A program made the translations under genes and the position numbers. DNA of 64,000 nucleotides from Pasteuria penetrans (GTDB taxonomy: Bacteria > Bacillota > Bacilli > Thermoactinomycetales > Thermoactinomycetaceae). Under the pieces are notes generated by a model, which made no database searches, was not told where the DNA came from, and saw only the letters and a program-made list of their open reading frames with translations. Shown one piece after another: positions 1-9,856 of the stretch. Numbering within the stretch: the first letter of the stretch is position 1; each line of letters begins with the position of its first letter. The stretch covers positions 1,178,001-1,242,000 of the forward strand of contig NZ_UZAC03000001.1 of the NCBI RefSeq assembly GCF_900538055.1, written 5' to 3'.

Positions 1-205
1 ATTTTTATAAAATTAAATGATATGTCTGGTAAATTTTTATATTATTTATGATTATAAAAACAGTATTTTTAAGTATCTCCTGCGTAAGTACTTTGGAGTT
101 GAAAGGTACCCCTTTATGGAAGGATGCATATGAAAATTTCGTACGATCGGTTGTTTTTTGTTGAACCCCCGAAATCGCTGGGGGATCATAGGGTGTCGGG
201 TCAAA
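1..205 (-). repeat. Right-end remnant of a type B IS1182 element
   Basis: This stretch matches the non-coding tail between the transposase stop and the right inverted repeat of the type B IS1182 copies (compare about 6880-7110 and 36440-36690). Shared blocks include GAAAGGTACCCCTTT and the segment around TTTTTTGTTGAACC. The homology stops near position 205, about 40 bases before the inverted repeat of the neighbouring type A element. It is therefore a leftover tail without its transposase. A minus-strand reading frame across it is discussed in the findings. Confidence 0.7.
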
Positions 206-592
206 AGTATAGATGGCACTGATTGGCCATTTAGGCACCCCATGCCTGGTGCTGGTGCGCGAATTAAAAATCAGTTGATTTGGTTTTTTCTGATATTAAT
301 TGTATTTAAAATAGTATGTATTGATTGCTAATAGTAAATTAATTGATTCTGTATAATATGTATAGACGATTTTTAATGTAAATAATAAATTGAATAGTAT
401 GAATGATTTGGGCCGGATACAATGAAACGTAACGCTTATGGTTAGATTTCTACTATAACCATGGGAACTTGGTTTTTGAATCCATATTTGTGGAAAGGAA
501 TGCCCTATTCCGTACATCTTAGCATGACAAATAGACCAGCCTATAGTGCCGGTTATTTTATGAATATTTTTAATTATGAGGTATATTAATCA

Positions 593-2265
593 CTATATTG
601 CATCCCTCCTTCTTATTCTTATAAATTTTACTATATATTCGGAGACTTGGGATGTGTTATACGCTACACACTTTGCGAACATTGTCAACCTAGCTCTCCG
701 TTTACCACGCACCTTAAGTCGGCGGGCGCCATAGGCATTTTTGAGTGCGGAGCAAACGCCCTCAATGGCCGCACGACGATTCCCTGCTTCTCTGTATTTG
801 GGTTGCTCCAATTGATCCCTTTGCTTTGCCGCTGAGTACGTTCGGTCGGTCAATCTTACGGTTCTTCCCCCCGTTTTGTTGGGTTTGCCAATGCACTGAT
901 CCGCAAAGGGGCACTTCTTGCAATCCTCCCTGTTGAAATAAGCCACACTGGTCCCGCTCCCTGGTTTTCCCCCTGGTTTGTACCGGCTGTTCTCGGGTTC
1001 CTTGTTTGCCGCGCATCGTGTAATTTCCTTTGTTCTTTTGTCTCGCACAAACGTGCTTGCCCTCAATTGATTGGGGTTCTCCCTTTGGCCCGTCATATTG
1101 GTGAAACATAGGGAAATACCCTTTGATTGGGCCAGCTCGCTGACCTCATGGCTGTAGTACCCTCCATCGGCACACAACTGCGTTCCATCATGGGGAACCC
1201 ATGTTTCTATGTACTCCTTCGCAAAGGTCGTATCTGGATGCAGGGAACCTCTCAGATCAAAGAAGGAAATCAGGCTTATTCCCTTCTCTCCATCACGATC
1301 CTCTACGATCTGGCCGGAATATCCCCAACATTCCTGTTTGTTCTTCTTCCTGTACTGAGCATCAGGATCATAAGGGCTTTGTAGACTACCAGAACGCACC
1401 TTGGGGAGCATCCTGAGATTTCCTTGTTCATCCTCCTCCGTCTGTTCCCAGATCACCCTTTCCAGCAATGCATACTCCTTGATTGATCTGATTTCGTCAT
1501 ATTCGGAGGTGTAGTTCCTTATAGCCAAGCAAACTCCAACTAGCTCCGCAGTCCTATGATCCCTTGCTGTTACTCCTCTTTGGGGGAGGAGAGGAGGCTG
1601 ATGGCCCAATGATTGCTGACAATCGATGTCTGTTTGTTTGCATCCCTTTTCCAAAAAGACCCCCACTCCGCGGGGAGGGGAATTTGAAGTTCAGCCGAGA
1701 TACAAACCACATTTTTTGCCACCAGATCGATCACTTCATTACGGGTTAATTTCCTTATGTTACTGTTGATTAGTGTGCTATCCATTCTACGGCAGGTGGA
1801 TATCATACCTACTATTGACTTTTGGAAGGTGGTGAAGTGCTGAAAGGAACCCTGTGTACCATTGCATCTTGCTTTCTCCTCGTATGCCAACAACCGTTTC
1901 CTGCCGTCATATAATGTCCTTCTACCTATAAGGGGCTTTCCTTTCTTCCCCCCCAGAGCTTCAAAAAATAGTCCCTCCCGTGGGAGACGTTCGATCAATT
2001 CCCTGTCGGTCCACCCGAAGGTCTCTTTAACGAACTCCATGGTTAGGGTAAAAAGGATATCCTTACACAGTTGACCAATCGTATTATGATAATCGGCATA
2101 TGTTTACCTGTACCATGAAGCATGTTGCCTGTAATACTCGCAAAGGATTGCAAGTTTAATTTCTTCTTTGGTGGAACACCAGTGCCACTGATTCGCAAAG
2201 CATTCCATCCATTCCTCTACCTTTTTCAAATTCGACTGTTCCATGGTACAACGCCCTGGGATCAT
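593..2265 (-). pseudogene. IS1182-family transposase, type A, inactivated
   Basis: This was a DDE transposase of the IS1182 family. Catalytic-type motifs are visible: RRMDSTLI in the N-terminal half, ADGGYYSHEV in the middle and AAIEGVCSALKN near the C-terminus, with a cysteine-rich zinc-binding patch between the last two. Compared with the open copy at 63062, two lesions stand out. An in-frame TAA lies at 2104-2106, where the other copy has GAA. One G has been lost from a G run (the C run at 1660-1664 on the plus strand), which shifts the frame. The original start is ATG at 2265, eight bases after a GGAGG site. The N-terminal and C-terminal pieces (1570-2040 and 593-1666) are each open but cannot give a full protein. 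Confidence 0.85.
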
Positions 2266-2329
2266 CTGTTATCAACCTCCTTTTTTATAGTATAAAGAGG
2301 ATTGTATAGAAATAACAGATGGTTCTCAA
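2261..2329 (-). promoter_or_regulatory. Transposase promoter and start-region inverted repeat (type A, copy 1)
   Basis: Reading the minus strand, TTGAGA (2329-2324), a 17-base spacer and TACAAT (2306-2301) form a good sigma-A-type promoter. The spacer contains ACCATCTGTTAT (2323-2312), which is complementary to the sequence over the start codon (ATAACAGATG, 2272-2263). A transcript starting at this promoter lacks the first arm, but one entering from outside carries both. Here 10 bases pair before a mismatch. The intact copy at 63001 pairs over 13. Confidence 0.65.
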
Positions 2330-2598
2330 GTTTCTTTGGCAGTAATTTTCAGGTGAAACATAAAAGTTGTTTCGAATGTACATGGGAGAAAGGGGTCACA
2401 TCTTGTTTTGTGTATATATTTCAGAATATTATTATAAATATTGATGGCCCGGCCGTAATTTGGAAACCGAACTGCTATGGATAATATGATTTCTTAAAAG
2501 TATATATAATTATTTTTATGAATCCGCAAAGGATCATTCCCCATTTTTATTGGAACCTCAAGAAACAATTGTGAACCTTGTTAACCGCGCCAGCACCA

Positions 2599-3500
2599 TA
2601 CATAAAATCTTGTTCATTGATTCTTACTTAGAATACAGTCAGCACGGGTATCACGGCAGAGGGAGAACGGGATATCTTAGGTTTCACCCTCACCCATACC
2701 GGGAATATTGGATCCTATAATCAGCACGTAGGGAAGTTGAGAGAACAGAGTCTGAAAACTAACAAAGTGCGTATTTGTCACGACAAATGGGTATCCCGGC
2801 CTTTCCCGTCGTTGTACGCGGGCATTTCCCCCGCGATACAGTCCACCAACGGTGTTATGTCTATGCTATCCGTAACATCATGAAGGCTGCTCCCAGAAAT
2901 CTGAAGAGGGAGACAGCAGAGAATGCCCCCTGTATCCCACAATCTAAAGATACAGAACAGGCATCGGAGTGATGGTTGGAACGTGGAACAAGGTAGTGGG
3001 GCAACCCCCCTATTTTAATCCCACCATAGAAAAATAGCCCTACCCCTCGCCCGTATGATGTCGAGGCTGGTACGGCAGAAAAACCAGCATGCGATAGGGA
3101 AAAACTTTGGGAATGATGAGAACGAACTAGGCTTTCGCTGTTGAGGGGTGCGAACAGCCCCCTCCTATTTACGTCTATAAGTATTACTACCCAAAAATTG
3201 GAAGCATCCCGTTGGGGGTATGAATTTCTGGACAGGGTTTTGGGGGAATAACACCAAATTTGGGATACAACCAAAAAGTGCGATGTGACCGATGATACTA
3301 TGTGCAAATTCCAGTTTTATTCTACAGGGTTTGCTGGATCGGTCTACGATTGCACATATGGATTCATTTTATACGCCCATTATATTCATAATTATAAAAA
3401 TAAAAAATATATTTTGTTAAATTATATGTAATGAGGCATAGAATAGATAGATAAAGATAGGTACAAGATTCCAGTTATGGCTTCGCAGAACATTTTTAAA
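2599..3500. other. Decayed intergenic DNA
   Basis: No credible gene is seen. The stretch 3206-3246 belongs to a short dispersed repeat (ATCCCGTTGGGGG followed by a TTTCTG-ACAGGG segment) that recurs near 15225, 16945 and 34575. The stretch 3140-3190 resembles, on the other strand, DNA near 30950. Open frames here lack ribosome sites and family features. Confidence 0.5.
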
Positions 3501-3506
3501 CGAATA

Positions 3507-3537
3507 AAAACCTGCCCAAGAAAAGAGCAGGTTTTTT
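3507..3537. terminator. Rho-independent terminator, bidirectional
   Basis: The stem AACCTGC (3509-3515) pairs with GCAGGTT (3527-3533) around an A-rich loop. T runs follow on both strands. It lies about 65 bases past the stop of the minus-strand membrane protein gene at 3604 and probably ends its transcript. Confidence 0.8.
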
Positions 3538-3603
3538 GGCACGTGGAGGTGCCGTGCCGTACAGAAAATATGGGACGGTCCCCTTAGTCGACCTCTACCC
3601 GAG

Positions 3604-4173
3604 CTACGACAGCAACAGGTCGTAAATCAGGAATCTCATTACTATATCTACCGCCAGGGATATGAGAAGCACAAGAACCAAACCAAGAATATACTTAAAG
3701 ATAAACTTATAACCAATATCCTTACCGCCAATATGAAAAGCGCAATAAAATCCTATTGAAGCCACGAATATAGAAATTAAAAACAACCAGTTTTTATGAT
3801 GATCCGATAATGGAAACCAATTTGTCCATAATATCTCAAGCATAAAATATCTTATTATCATTCCTAAAATTACAAAAATAAACGATCCTACAAGGATTGC
3901 TTTTTTTCTCCCCAAGTAACCCGGAAATATAATCCCATTCATAATCCCAATTACAAGACTCGTAAGTACCACGTGCATAAAACACTTGCGTGCAGGGAAT
4001 TGACCCCACCAAATCAATCCATCCCCATCCATAAACATGGATGTAATTATTCCCAATGCGCTGTTATGATTCAATTCAATCATAGTGGCCTGGATACTTG
4101 TAGTAGATATGAAGGAAATTACTAAAGTAGAAACAACAAACATCATTATAAACAATGCCCTTCTTGGGGTCAT
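3604..4173 (-). CDS. Membrane protein with two glycine-rich two-helix modules
   Basis: The predicted protein has 189 residues. The start is taken as ATG at 4173, twelve bases after GGGGAGAGG. A GTG four codons upstream sits on top of that site and is less likely. Residues 1-30 look like a signal peptide or first membrane anchor. Two modules of about 62 and 74 residues follow. Each opens with an aromatic-FP-x-S/A patch (WWGQFPARKC, then NWFPLSDHHKN) and continues with two hydrophobic helices carrying spaced glycines. The same module occurs three times in the protein at 15318-16031, so the two are relatives. Function is unknown. Small size, a secretion signal and repeated hairpins would suit a membrane-active peptide, an immunity protein or a structural coat protein. 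Its first third is duplicated at 11764-12030. Confidence 0.7.
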   Translation of the reverse strand: MTPRRALFIMMFVVSTLVISFISTTSIQATMIELNHNSALGIITSMFMDGDGLIWWGQFPARKCFMHVVLTSLVIGIMNGIIFPGYLGRKKAILVGSFIFVILGMIIRYFMLEILWTNWFPLSDHHKNWLFLISIFVASIGFYCAFHIGGKDIGYKFIFKYILGLVLVLLISLAVDIVMRFLIYDLLLS

Positions 4174-4823
4174 AATAAATAACACCCTCTCCCCGGATAA
4201 GAAGAAAAATCAAAATCGGAGCAAACAACTAACATGGCCAAGTAAATCTGACATCCCAGCCAAAATTTTCAGGGTCTCCGTACTTTAATTAATAATAAAA
4301 AAGACAACGGAGAGAATTGAATCAGCATACCCATACTGCAATGTTTTGCCCAGTATAAATGAATTTAAAATTGAATATGTTCCATTCTAAATATGAACCT
4401 GGAGTTTTTATTGTACTTTTCGGGAAAAATGAATAGTGTATAGACACAACGTTGAAATTTGTATGGGGATACCCTACTATGGATATGCTAGATATTTCTG
4501 TAGGAGGGACACTCATGATAACCAAAAAAGATAAGGGGATTGATCCTAATGTACCACGCCCCCCACTAACCAATGAAGTGGAACTGATAAGCCTGGAGGA
4601 AATAGAATCGGAGTATGAAGGTATGAGAACCATCCGATCTGTACTCAAATCAGTGATCGAAAAACCCTCACCCGAAACCCAGTGTTCCTGTAAAAAATCC
4701 CGAGAAAGAGGGCAAAAGTTCGTCAAAATAGGTTTTGGTAGCGCCCGAACCTTTCTTCATCCAAGATGCGGTCCATGGATTCAGGAGTCAAAACTAGAAC
4801 CGCAACGGTGGAAATGTAAGTAC
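3919..4823. repeat. 905-bp duplicated block, copy 1
   Basis: From 3919 (ACCCGGAAATATAATCCC) to about 4823 the sequence is nearly identical to 11764-12667, with only a handful of substitutions. The block carries the 5' part of the membrane protein gene, its upstream region and the start of an ISL3 transposase gene. Its right border here is the insertion point of the type B IS1182 element. Confidence 0.9.
4515..4823 (+). pseudogene. ISL3-family transposase, N-terminal fragment
   Basis: Starting at ATG 4515, seven bases after a GGAGG site, this frame encodes the zinc-binding N-terminus of an ISL3-type transposase. Visible are QCSCKKS and the later PQRWKCKY, which in other copies continues with a second cysteine pair. 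After residue 103 the frame enters the inverted repeat of an inserted IS1182 element at 4824 and the rest of the gene is missing on this side. The matching remainder can be seen in the longer copy at 12360-13977. The catalytic domain is absent, so this fragment cannot be active. Confidence 0.85.
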
Positions 4824-5079
4824 GGCGCTACCGCGAAAAGGAACGATCCGACAAGTATCACCCGGGACGTTGGTTTCCAAAATTTGGTTCCCTCCCCGAC
4901 CTATAATAAAATTTAATAAATATAGTAGTGTTATTTGATTGTACCTACCCTTTCACTCAATACCTTTTCAGGAAAAAGCACAGTACGATATTTCATAATA
5001 GACAGTTTATTTAGATTATTATGTATTAACCCATGATAATTAAATCTTGTTGGTTAAAACATGGCAAGATACAATAGAA

Positions 5080-5153
5080 AAGCCATCGATCCTTGTTGTA
5101 TAATCTTCCTTATCCCAGAAAAAAATATAAGGAGATGAGAGAATCGATGGCTT
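5080..5153 (+). promoter_or_regulatory. Start-region inverted repeat and -10 box of a type B transposase
   Basis: AAGCCATCGAT (5080-5090) is an exact reverse complement of ATCGATGGCTT (5143-5153), which contains the start codon. A TATAAT box lies at 5099-5104, 19 bases after the first arm begins, and AAGGAG lies between the arms. The layout matches type A elements although the arm sequences differ, and the second type B copy has its own matching pair of arms. Confidence 0.65.
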
Positions 5154-6848
5154 CCCAACATTGTAACACAATACCCAATAACTATGAAACAGAGGAAACG
5201 GAAACTTCCTTGCAGAGTCGTATATTATCCATAGTGGGTCACCATCAACCTACCGATGTGGAGTTCATTCATATCCTCCTCGGCCTGTTTTTCACCGAAT
5301 ATGCATCCTTATACAGGGAAAGATACAGTGGTTACCACAATACCAAAGGCAGACCATGCACACATATACTCATACCATTGATTTTAGACATAATTAAGGA
5401 GGTTTTACGATGCAGCGACCGTATGCTGTTCGATCAAATCCCACGCGAAGGCCCTCTCTTTGAGGCATTGGGTGGTACAAAAGGTAAACCACTCATGGGC
5501 GAAAGAACACTATATGAGAGTCGAAATCGCCTCAATATCTATGAGGAAACTACAGGCTATAAGGTGAAGGAACAAGTCTACTCCGACTTCACCCAATTTA
5601 TGATGGAGATCGCGGGTATGGACCCTAGTCTTTATCGGATGGATTCAACCCTTATCAACAGCTGTATTAGGAAACTGAGCCGCAACATGTTGATTTTCTC
5701 GGTGATTAGGATTGTAGTCCATACGATGGCCCGACTTGCCTTCCCCCTTCCTTCCGAATGGGAAATCTTCTTGCAACCCGATTGTAGGGTGGCCGATGTG
5801 AACGGAGCTCAGGCCCGTTCTTATAGATCCTTCCTCCTCTCCCCAGCGGATCACCCAACGGACAAGATGAAACAGAGGGCAACGCTACTAGAAATTTGTC
5901 TGGCCCTCAAAGACTTTGGGAACCCGTACAAGAAGTTCCAATCCACCCCAGCTCCATATACTGTTGCAAAGGGTAATAGGGGAGCAAACCGAGGAGGTTG
6001 GACAGGAAGGGCAAAAGAAACTCATGGTACGCTCTACTTTGCCATCAGGCAGTCTGCAAAGTCCCTTCGATCCAGATGCCCAAGGTCGTGTCAAGGGTAA
6101 GCAATTATGTAGAGGGTATGTTTGTAACCTTGTCGAGGCCCGTGATGAGGGGAAAGAATTGAGTATGATCACCCATGTCAATACCCAAGGAGCACTTCAT
6201 TCCGATAAGGATTTTGGGATCGATTATATATCCAACCATGCACCAGGGGACGATAAGACCTTGTATTTTGACGGAGGATACAACTGTCATGAAGTAAGGG
6301 AAGCGGCTAAGGAACGTACGATCGATATACACCCAACCGATACGATGGGAAGAAAGGAGAATCCCAGTAAAAAAAGGGTAAGCGGGTTCAAGAGAGGGAA
6401 GAATGGAAGGATCGATCGATGTCCTGGTGGCAAAACTCCCGATTCCTCCACATACCAACCCGGGGAGAAGGGCAAGGGTAAGATGGTGGCCCACTTCTAC
6501 GAGGGGACCTGCGAGGGATGTAAATTTGCCAAACAATGCGCTGCCAAAACCCTAAAGAGGGGAGGAAGGGTCCTGCGCACCACGGATCAGTCCTATTCAA
6601 CGGCAGAACAACGAGACAAAATGGAGCAACCGGGGTACAAAGAGGAGGGTAATCGTCGTGCAGCCGTGGAGGGGGTTTGTTCTTCTATAAAGAATCGTTT
6701 TCAGGCTGCCAGAATGAAGGTGCGCGGTAAGATGAGGGTGGCACGGGCCATGATGGCAAAGGGTTCGGCTTATAATTTGATCCAGGTCGTTCGTTATCTT
6801 CAAAAGAAGATCAGGGAAAGGAGGATAAGATCACCAATAACTAAATAG
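5147..6848 (+). pseudogene. IS1182-family transposase, type B, frameshifted
   Basis: The gene encodes a DDE transposase about 569 residues long and closely related to the intact one at 36746-38455. Motifs are YRMDSTLINSC, YFDGGYNCHEV and AAVEGVCSSIKN, plus a cysteine cluster CEGCKFAKQC. The start is ATG 5147 after a good AAGGAG site. One extra base near 5952 (CAGCTCC here, CAGTCC in the intact copy) shifts the frame. The first 6% over half (to about 5950) and the last half (5916-6848) are therefore read in different frames. A programmed shift is unlikely because the sister copy is uninterrupted at this point. Confidence 0.85.
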
Positions 6849-6879
6849 AATTAAATATATAATACAATTTAAATAAAAA

Positions 6880-7110
6880 ATAAAATTCGTCTTTATGTCG
6901 GCTTCTTTGGTGTGCGCAAAAGAGGCGAGATAGAAACCAGCTCCTATGATCCCTCGATGATCTTGGGGGTTCAATAAAAAATAATTGATCATACCAAATT
7001 TTCAGGAGTGCTCCTCCAGAAAAGGATATCTTTCAACCTCAAAGCATGTACGCCTGAAATACCCAAACAGACTGTTTTATATTGATTAAGAATATAAACA
7101 TTTTCTAAAT
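6880..7110 (+). repeat. Conserved non-coding tail of type B IS1182 elements
   Basis: This segment lies between the transposase stop and the right inverted repeat. It is conserved at 36480-36720, 19700-19970 and, truncated, at 1-205. A reading frame for about 45 residues (SYDPSxI, TDRTKFSG, PEIPKQ) is recognisable in all copies but is broken in some of them. It may be a decayed accessory gene or a structural part of the element end. Confidence 0.6.
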
Positions 7111-7171
7111 ATATAATTTAATTTATAAAAATATTCTAATAAGTCTGATATTCTTTTTCGGCAGGGGCACC

Positions 7172-8118
7172 AGTAATTCATTAAGAATATTCCTCTCTTG
7201 ATCGGAAAGTTCCTCCCAATCATTGTTCCATAGTAGGTCAAGGAACAATTCCTTTATGGTGGGGGCGAATCGCTTATCCCTAAGGGTGACTTTCAGAGGA
7301 GGGTGTAAGGTAAGATCCCTTATATTCTTGATGATGTGAAAGCGATCCAACACAATAAGTGCATTGGGAAATTCCGATAGAGCAAACTTGGTATAGGTCG
7401 GGGCTCGGTCCATGGCAATAACCGCCGGATCAAGTTCCTATAGGTGGTGATTTTGCCTCTGATCGCCCATGAGTTCCTCATATTTTCGCCCCTTTACCAC
7501 AGCCAATACGGACCCAAGTTTTATATCATAGATATAACTTGCGTAGTTCTTACCCCTCCTCGTCGATGTATCATCTATACCGATAGTCAAACAACGCCCC
7601 TGTTCTCTGGCCTGCCTGATGGCCTTTTCCTCGAGCTCTTTTCTCTTTTTAGGAAGAAATTCATCAAAAAATAGGGTGGAACCTGTTCTCACCGGTATTC
7701 CATATAACCTTGCTGCTTTCGCCGCTGAAGATATAATTGCTGTTGACGAGAACATTTTCCTACAAAAATCTGCATATTTATTTCCCTTTCCTACAAATAC
7801 ATACACATGGTTGAATTTTTTCTCGCAGTAGGTACATTTCCATCGTTGGGGGTTCATAACGGATTCAATTTCCCATAAGCCAAGAATGCCGTGTTTTATT
7901 TTTCGTTCCTTGTCTAATCCTGCCTTTACAAATTCTTGTCCCAGGTTTCCCAAATCCTCACAGGAACACCTGATTCCCGGGGATGGACGGTTGGCAATGG
8001 ACTTTAGGATATAACGAATCCTCATTTTGTCTGATTTTACGGGTTCTAATTTCTCTATTTCCACGATGTTCACCTCATCCGAAAAGGGGGGCCTTGGGAA
8101 ATCTAGTTCTGTTTTCAT
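7172..8118 (-). pseudogene. ISL3-family transposase, 3'-truncated
   Basis: The protein begins at ATG 8118 with the ISL3 zinc-binding region (RCSCEDL, then RWKCTYCEKKF) and continues to the catalytic core: IGIDDTSTRRG holds the first Asp, MDRAP the second, and LDRFHIIKNIRD follows. An in-frame TAG at 7438-7440 interrupts it. At 7171 the gene runs into the right end of the type B IS1182 element, which removes the C-terminal third with the catalytic Glu. Its sequence differs clearly from the ISL3 fragment on the other side of that element, so the two are separate gene copies. Confidence 0.85.
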
Positions 8119-8216
8119 CTCGACAACCCCTTATTCCCTGGTAGAGGGTGAGTTGCCAACTATTATAACATATAGAACTTAAATTTTATAAAAATAACGC
8201 GTATGTCTTACTGTGT

Positions 8217-8366
8217 TCCCGCAAGAATACATTGGAATACGGTGGGAGGGAATTCGAATCTAGGCAGATATAAATACAGAAACCTACCACGATACATTCG
8301 GTTTATCGAACCATGGTTCAACCCTCACTCCTGAGACTAAACCCCCAGGTCCGATATACGGCCAAG
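8217..8366 (-). repeat. ISL3-type element end
   Basis: Read on the minus strand this block matches 35187-35345. It contains a degenerate form of the end sequence GGCTCTTGGCCAAAC, a GGTTCAGTCTCAGGAGTG-like segment and a CGATACATTCG-like segment. It lies upstream of the ISL3 transposase at 8118 and is likely that element's left end. Further copies are at 46178 and 59393. Confidence 0.65.
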
Positions 8367-8370
8367 ATCC

Positions 8371-8405
8371 GTAGGGTTGGCTCTGAAATGCCAACCCTAC
8401 TCGAC
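8371..8405 (+). other. Group II intron domain VI remnant
   Basis: The hairpin GGGTTGGCTCTGAAATGCC folds back on AACCCTAC and ends in CTACTCGAC, the typical 3' terminus of bacterial group II introns, with an unpaired A in the stem. No domain V or reverse transcriptase remains upstream. The last codons of the minus-strand gene at 8397 overlap it. Confidence 0.6.
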
Positions 8406-9329
8406 ATTCCTCCCCTTACCATGACCTTGTGTCCATGTATAAGTAAAATTGGGCTGGCAATATGAGAGGTAAAAAAAGAGGCTAAATGCAGCCACTTGAC
8501 TCAAAATTGGTGGATGACTTAGAAAAAGATAGGGAAAATGATTCCAGAGATACTCCCGAAGAAACAGCAAATGAGTTTGGTGAGTAAGCCAATATCCAAA
8601 CACAATCAAAACAACTACACTCATCATTGCAGAATTACACCAACGGGAGGGATACCAAGGATGAAAGGGTCCCAAACCAAAACCCAATTGCCAGATTAAA
8701 GCCATCAGACTCCCATAACTTACTAAAAAACCCAGGACTACTGGCCATGTCTCACCCATGTACATACAGATGAGAGAAGTGGATGCGATGTACAATACCA
8801 ACCACGGAATGCGAAAATATTTTTTATGATAATTACAATTATTATTAAAAGATGAACTATTCCTCCATTCTTTATGCCACGATAGCAAATAATGATCTAA
8901 AATCCGGCCATTCTCCCCTAAGGGCTGTGAACATTTTCTCCACATTACTACTGCAATCATGACTAACAAGGAAAAAATAAACAAAAGGGACCAAAAGACC
9001 AAGGAATAGGCAAAACCCGTGTTGTATTCATATATAATCCTCCTTAACACTCCAAGACACATGCCTATAACAATCCCCATCACTATGGTTGTAGTTCTCC
9101 TTTTTTTTGACAAAACATTATTATTGGGTATTCTTACTGTACTGATAGGATAAAAAACGGAAAGAATGAATAGGACAATATAGAAAGAAAGGAAACCCGG
9201 AACCGGAGCAAAACCAGATAAAGCATATCCTGTATTGGAGAAACCTGACTCTATCCATATGATGACAGGCAAAAATAATAAAAAATGTGGCAGAAAAAAA
9301 TACAAGGTAAAAAGAAATGTTCTTTTCAT
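8397..9329 (-). CDS. Polytopic membrane protein, possible partner of a secreted bacteriocin-like protein
   Basis: A 310-residue protein starting at ATG 9329. It has about seven or eight hydrophobic segments: residues 5-27, 45-65, 83-100, 107-130, and several between 170 and 300. A loop at 133-170 is rich in Asn and Ser, and a GPFHPWYPSRW patch lies near 230. I do not recognise the family. It lies on the same strand and downstream of the halocin C8-like precursor at 9857-10900. A second membrane protein of almost the same length (17561-18490) is next to another cysteine-patterned secreted peptide. That suggests, as an inference, a role in export, processing or self-immunity. The 3' end overlaps a group II intron remnant, so the original C-terminus may have been altered. 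Confidence 0.65.
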   Translation of the reverse strand: MKRTFLFTLYFFLPHFLLFLPVIIWIESGFSNTGYALSGFAPVPGFLSFYIVLFILSVFYPISTVRIPNNNVLSKKRRTTTIVMGIVIGMCLGVLRRIIYEYNTGFAYSLVFWSLLFIFSLLVMIAVVMWRKCSQPLGENGRILDHYLLSWHKEWRNSSSFNNNCNYHKKYFRIPWLVLYIASTSLICMYMGETWPVVLGFLVSYGSLMALIWQLGFGLGPFHPWYPSRWCNSAMMSVVVLIVFGYWLTHQTHLLFLREYLWNHFPYLFLSHPPILSQVAAFSLFFYLSYCQPNFTYTWTQGHGKGRNVE

Positions 9330-9614
9330 AGCAATCTCCTCTGGAGTCGAGGGGAGAGAATTTCCCCCAAACCTTATCTGATTCCCATTACAATGTGATT
9401 TTTAAGAAAAAACCGTACTTCATGATCCTATCCGTTGGTAAGAAGAGGAAAATAAAAACCCGAAAATTTTTAACATAAAAATTATCTAAATGCGTCATAA
9501 ATAGTAAAATTGGAATAACATATTTGAGAGAACAAGTACCCAAGATATAAAAACTACTCCCCCATAATTTTCTGAAATCTAGAAGAGGGGAGGACACAGA
9601 TCTATAGATTTACT

Positions 9615-9851
9615 CTATACCAAATATACAATCTCACCTTGTAGAAATAAAACAGTACACACGATAGGGTCCTTCTCAGCAGCATACTGTTTATAGAGTG
9701 TGAGTTCTTCGAGGTTACTTCCCTTAAAGAGAGGACCCTCCATCCATTATTGTAATGCTAAATTTATCACTGCAGGGGCCTCTATCAACAGGATACCTTC
9801 CCTAAAGAACAGGACATCCTCACTCAGTACCAAATTCCAACAAAAACTCAA
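9615..9851 (-). pseudogene. Small broken gene behind the halocin C8-like gene
   Basis: Six bases after the stop of the upstream gene, a TTG at 9851 opens a frame. It runs for 34 codons to an in-frame TAA (9747-9749) and then continues for about 43 codons to TAG at 9615. The reading is protein-like (VLFFREGILLIEAPAV, then MEGPLFKGSNLEELTLYKQY). If the stop were a recent mutation, the product would be a roughly 78-residue protein translationally coupled to the precursor, a position where an immunity or processing factor could sit. No family was recognised. Confidence 0.35.
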
Positions 9852-9856
9852 CCAAG

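Larger units (their letters stand above)
247..2598 (-). mobile_element. IS1182-family element, type A, copy 1 (decayed)
   Basis: The ends carry inverted repeats: TGGTGCTGG begins at 247 on the plus strand and the same word is read on the minus strand from 2598. The second type A copy starts with the same word at 62727. The enclosed 2352 bp contain one dead transposase gene on the minus strand, about 330 bases of promoter-proximal DNA that matches 62740-63060, and about 345 bases of non-coding tail. No clean target duplication was found at the two borders. The length matches the 2348-2359 bp of the type B elements in this window, which supports the boundaries. Confidence 0.75.
4824..7171 (+). 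mobile_element. IS1182-family element, type B, copy 1
   Basis: The left end reads GGCGCTACCGCG from 4824. The right end, read on the minus strand from 7171, is GGTGCCCCTGCCG, followed by sequence matching the same end at 36422 and 19669. The 2348-bp element holds one frameshifted transposase gene and a 323-bp non-coding tail. The flanking six bases (AAGTAC and AGTAAT) do not match. The interrupted genes on the two sides are different ISL3 copies in opposite orientation, so the element probably sits at a recombination junction. Confidence 0.8.

Noticed and set aside
2861-3307. 148-codon minus-strand frame
   Set aside because: No ribosome site and no family features; part of it overlaps a short dispersed repeat also found in non-coding DNA.
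5916-6100. Programmed frameshift in the type B transposase
   Set aside because: The intact sister copy at 36746-38455 is read in one frame and lacks the extra base, so this is a mutation.
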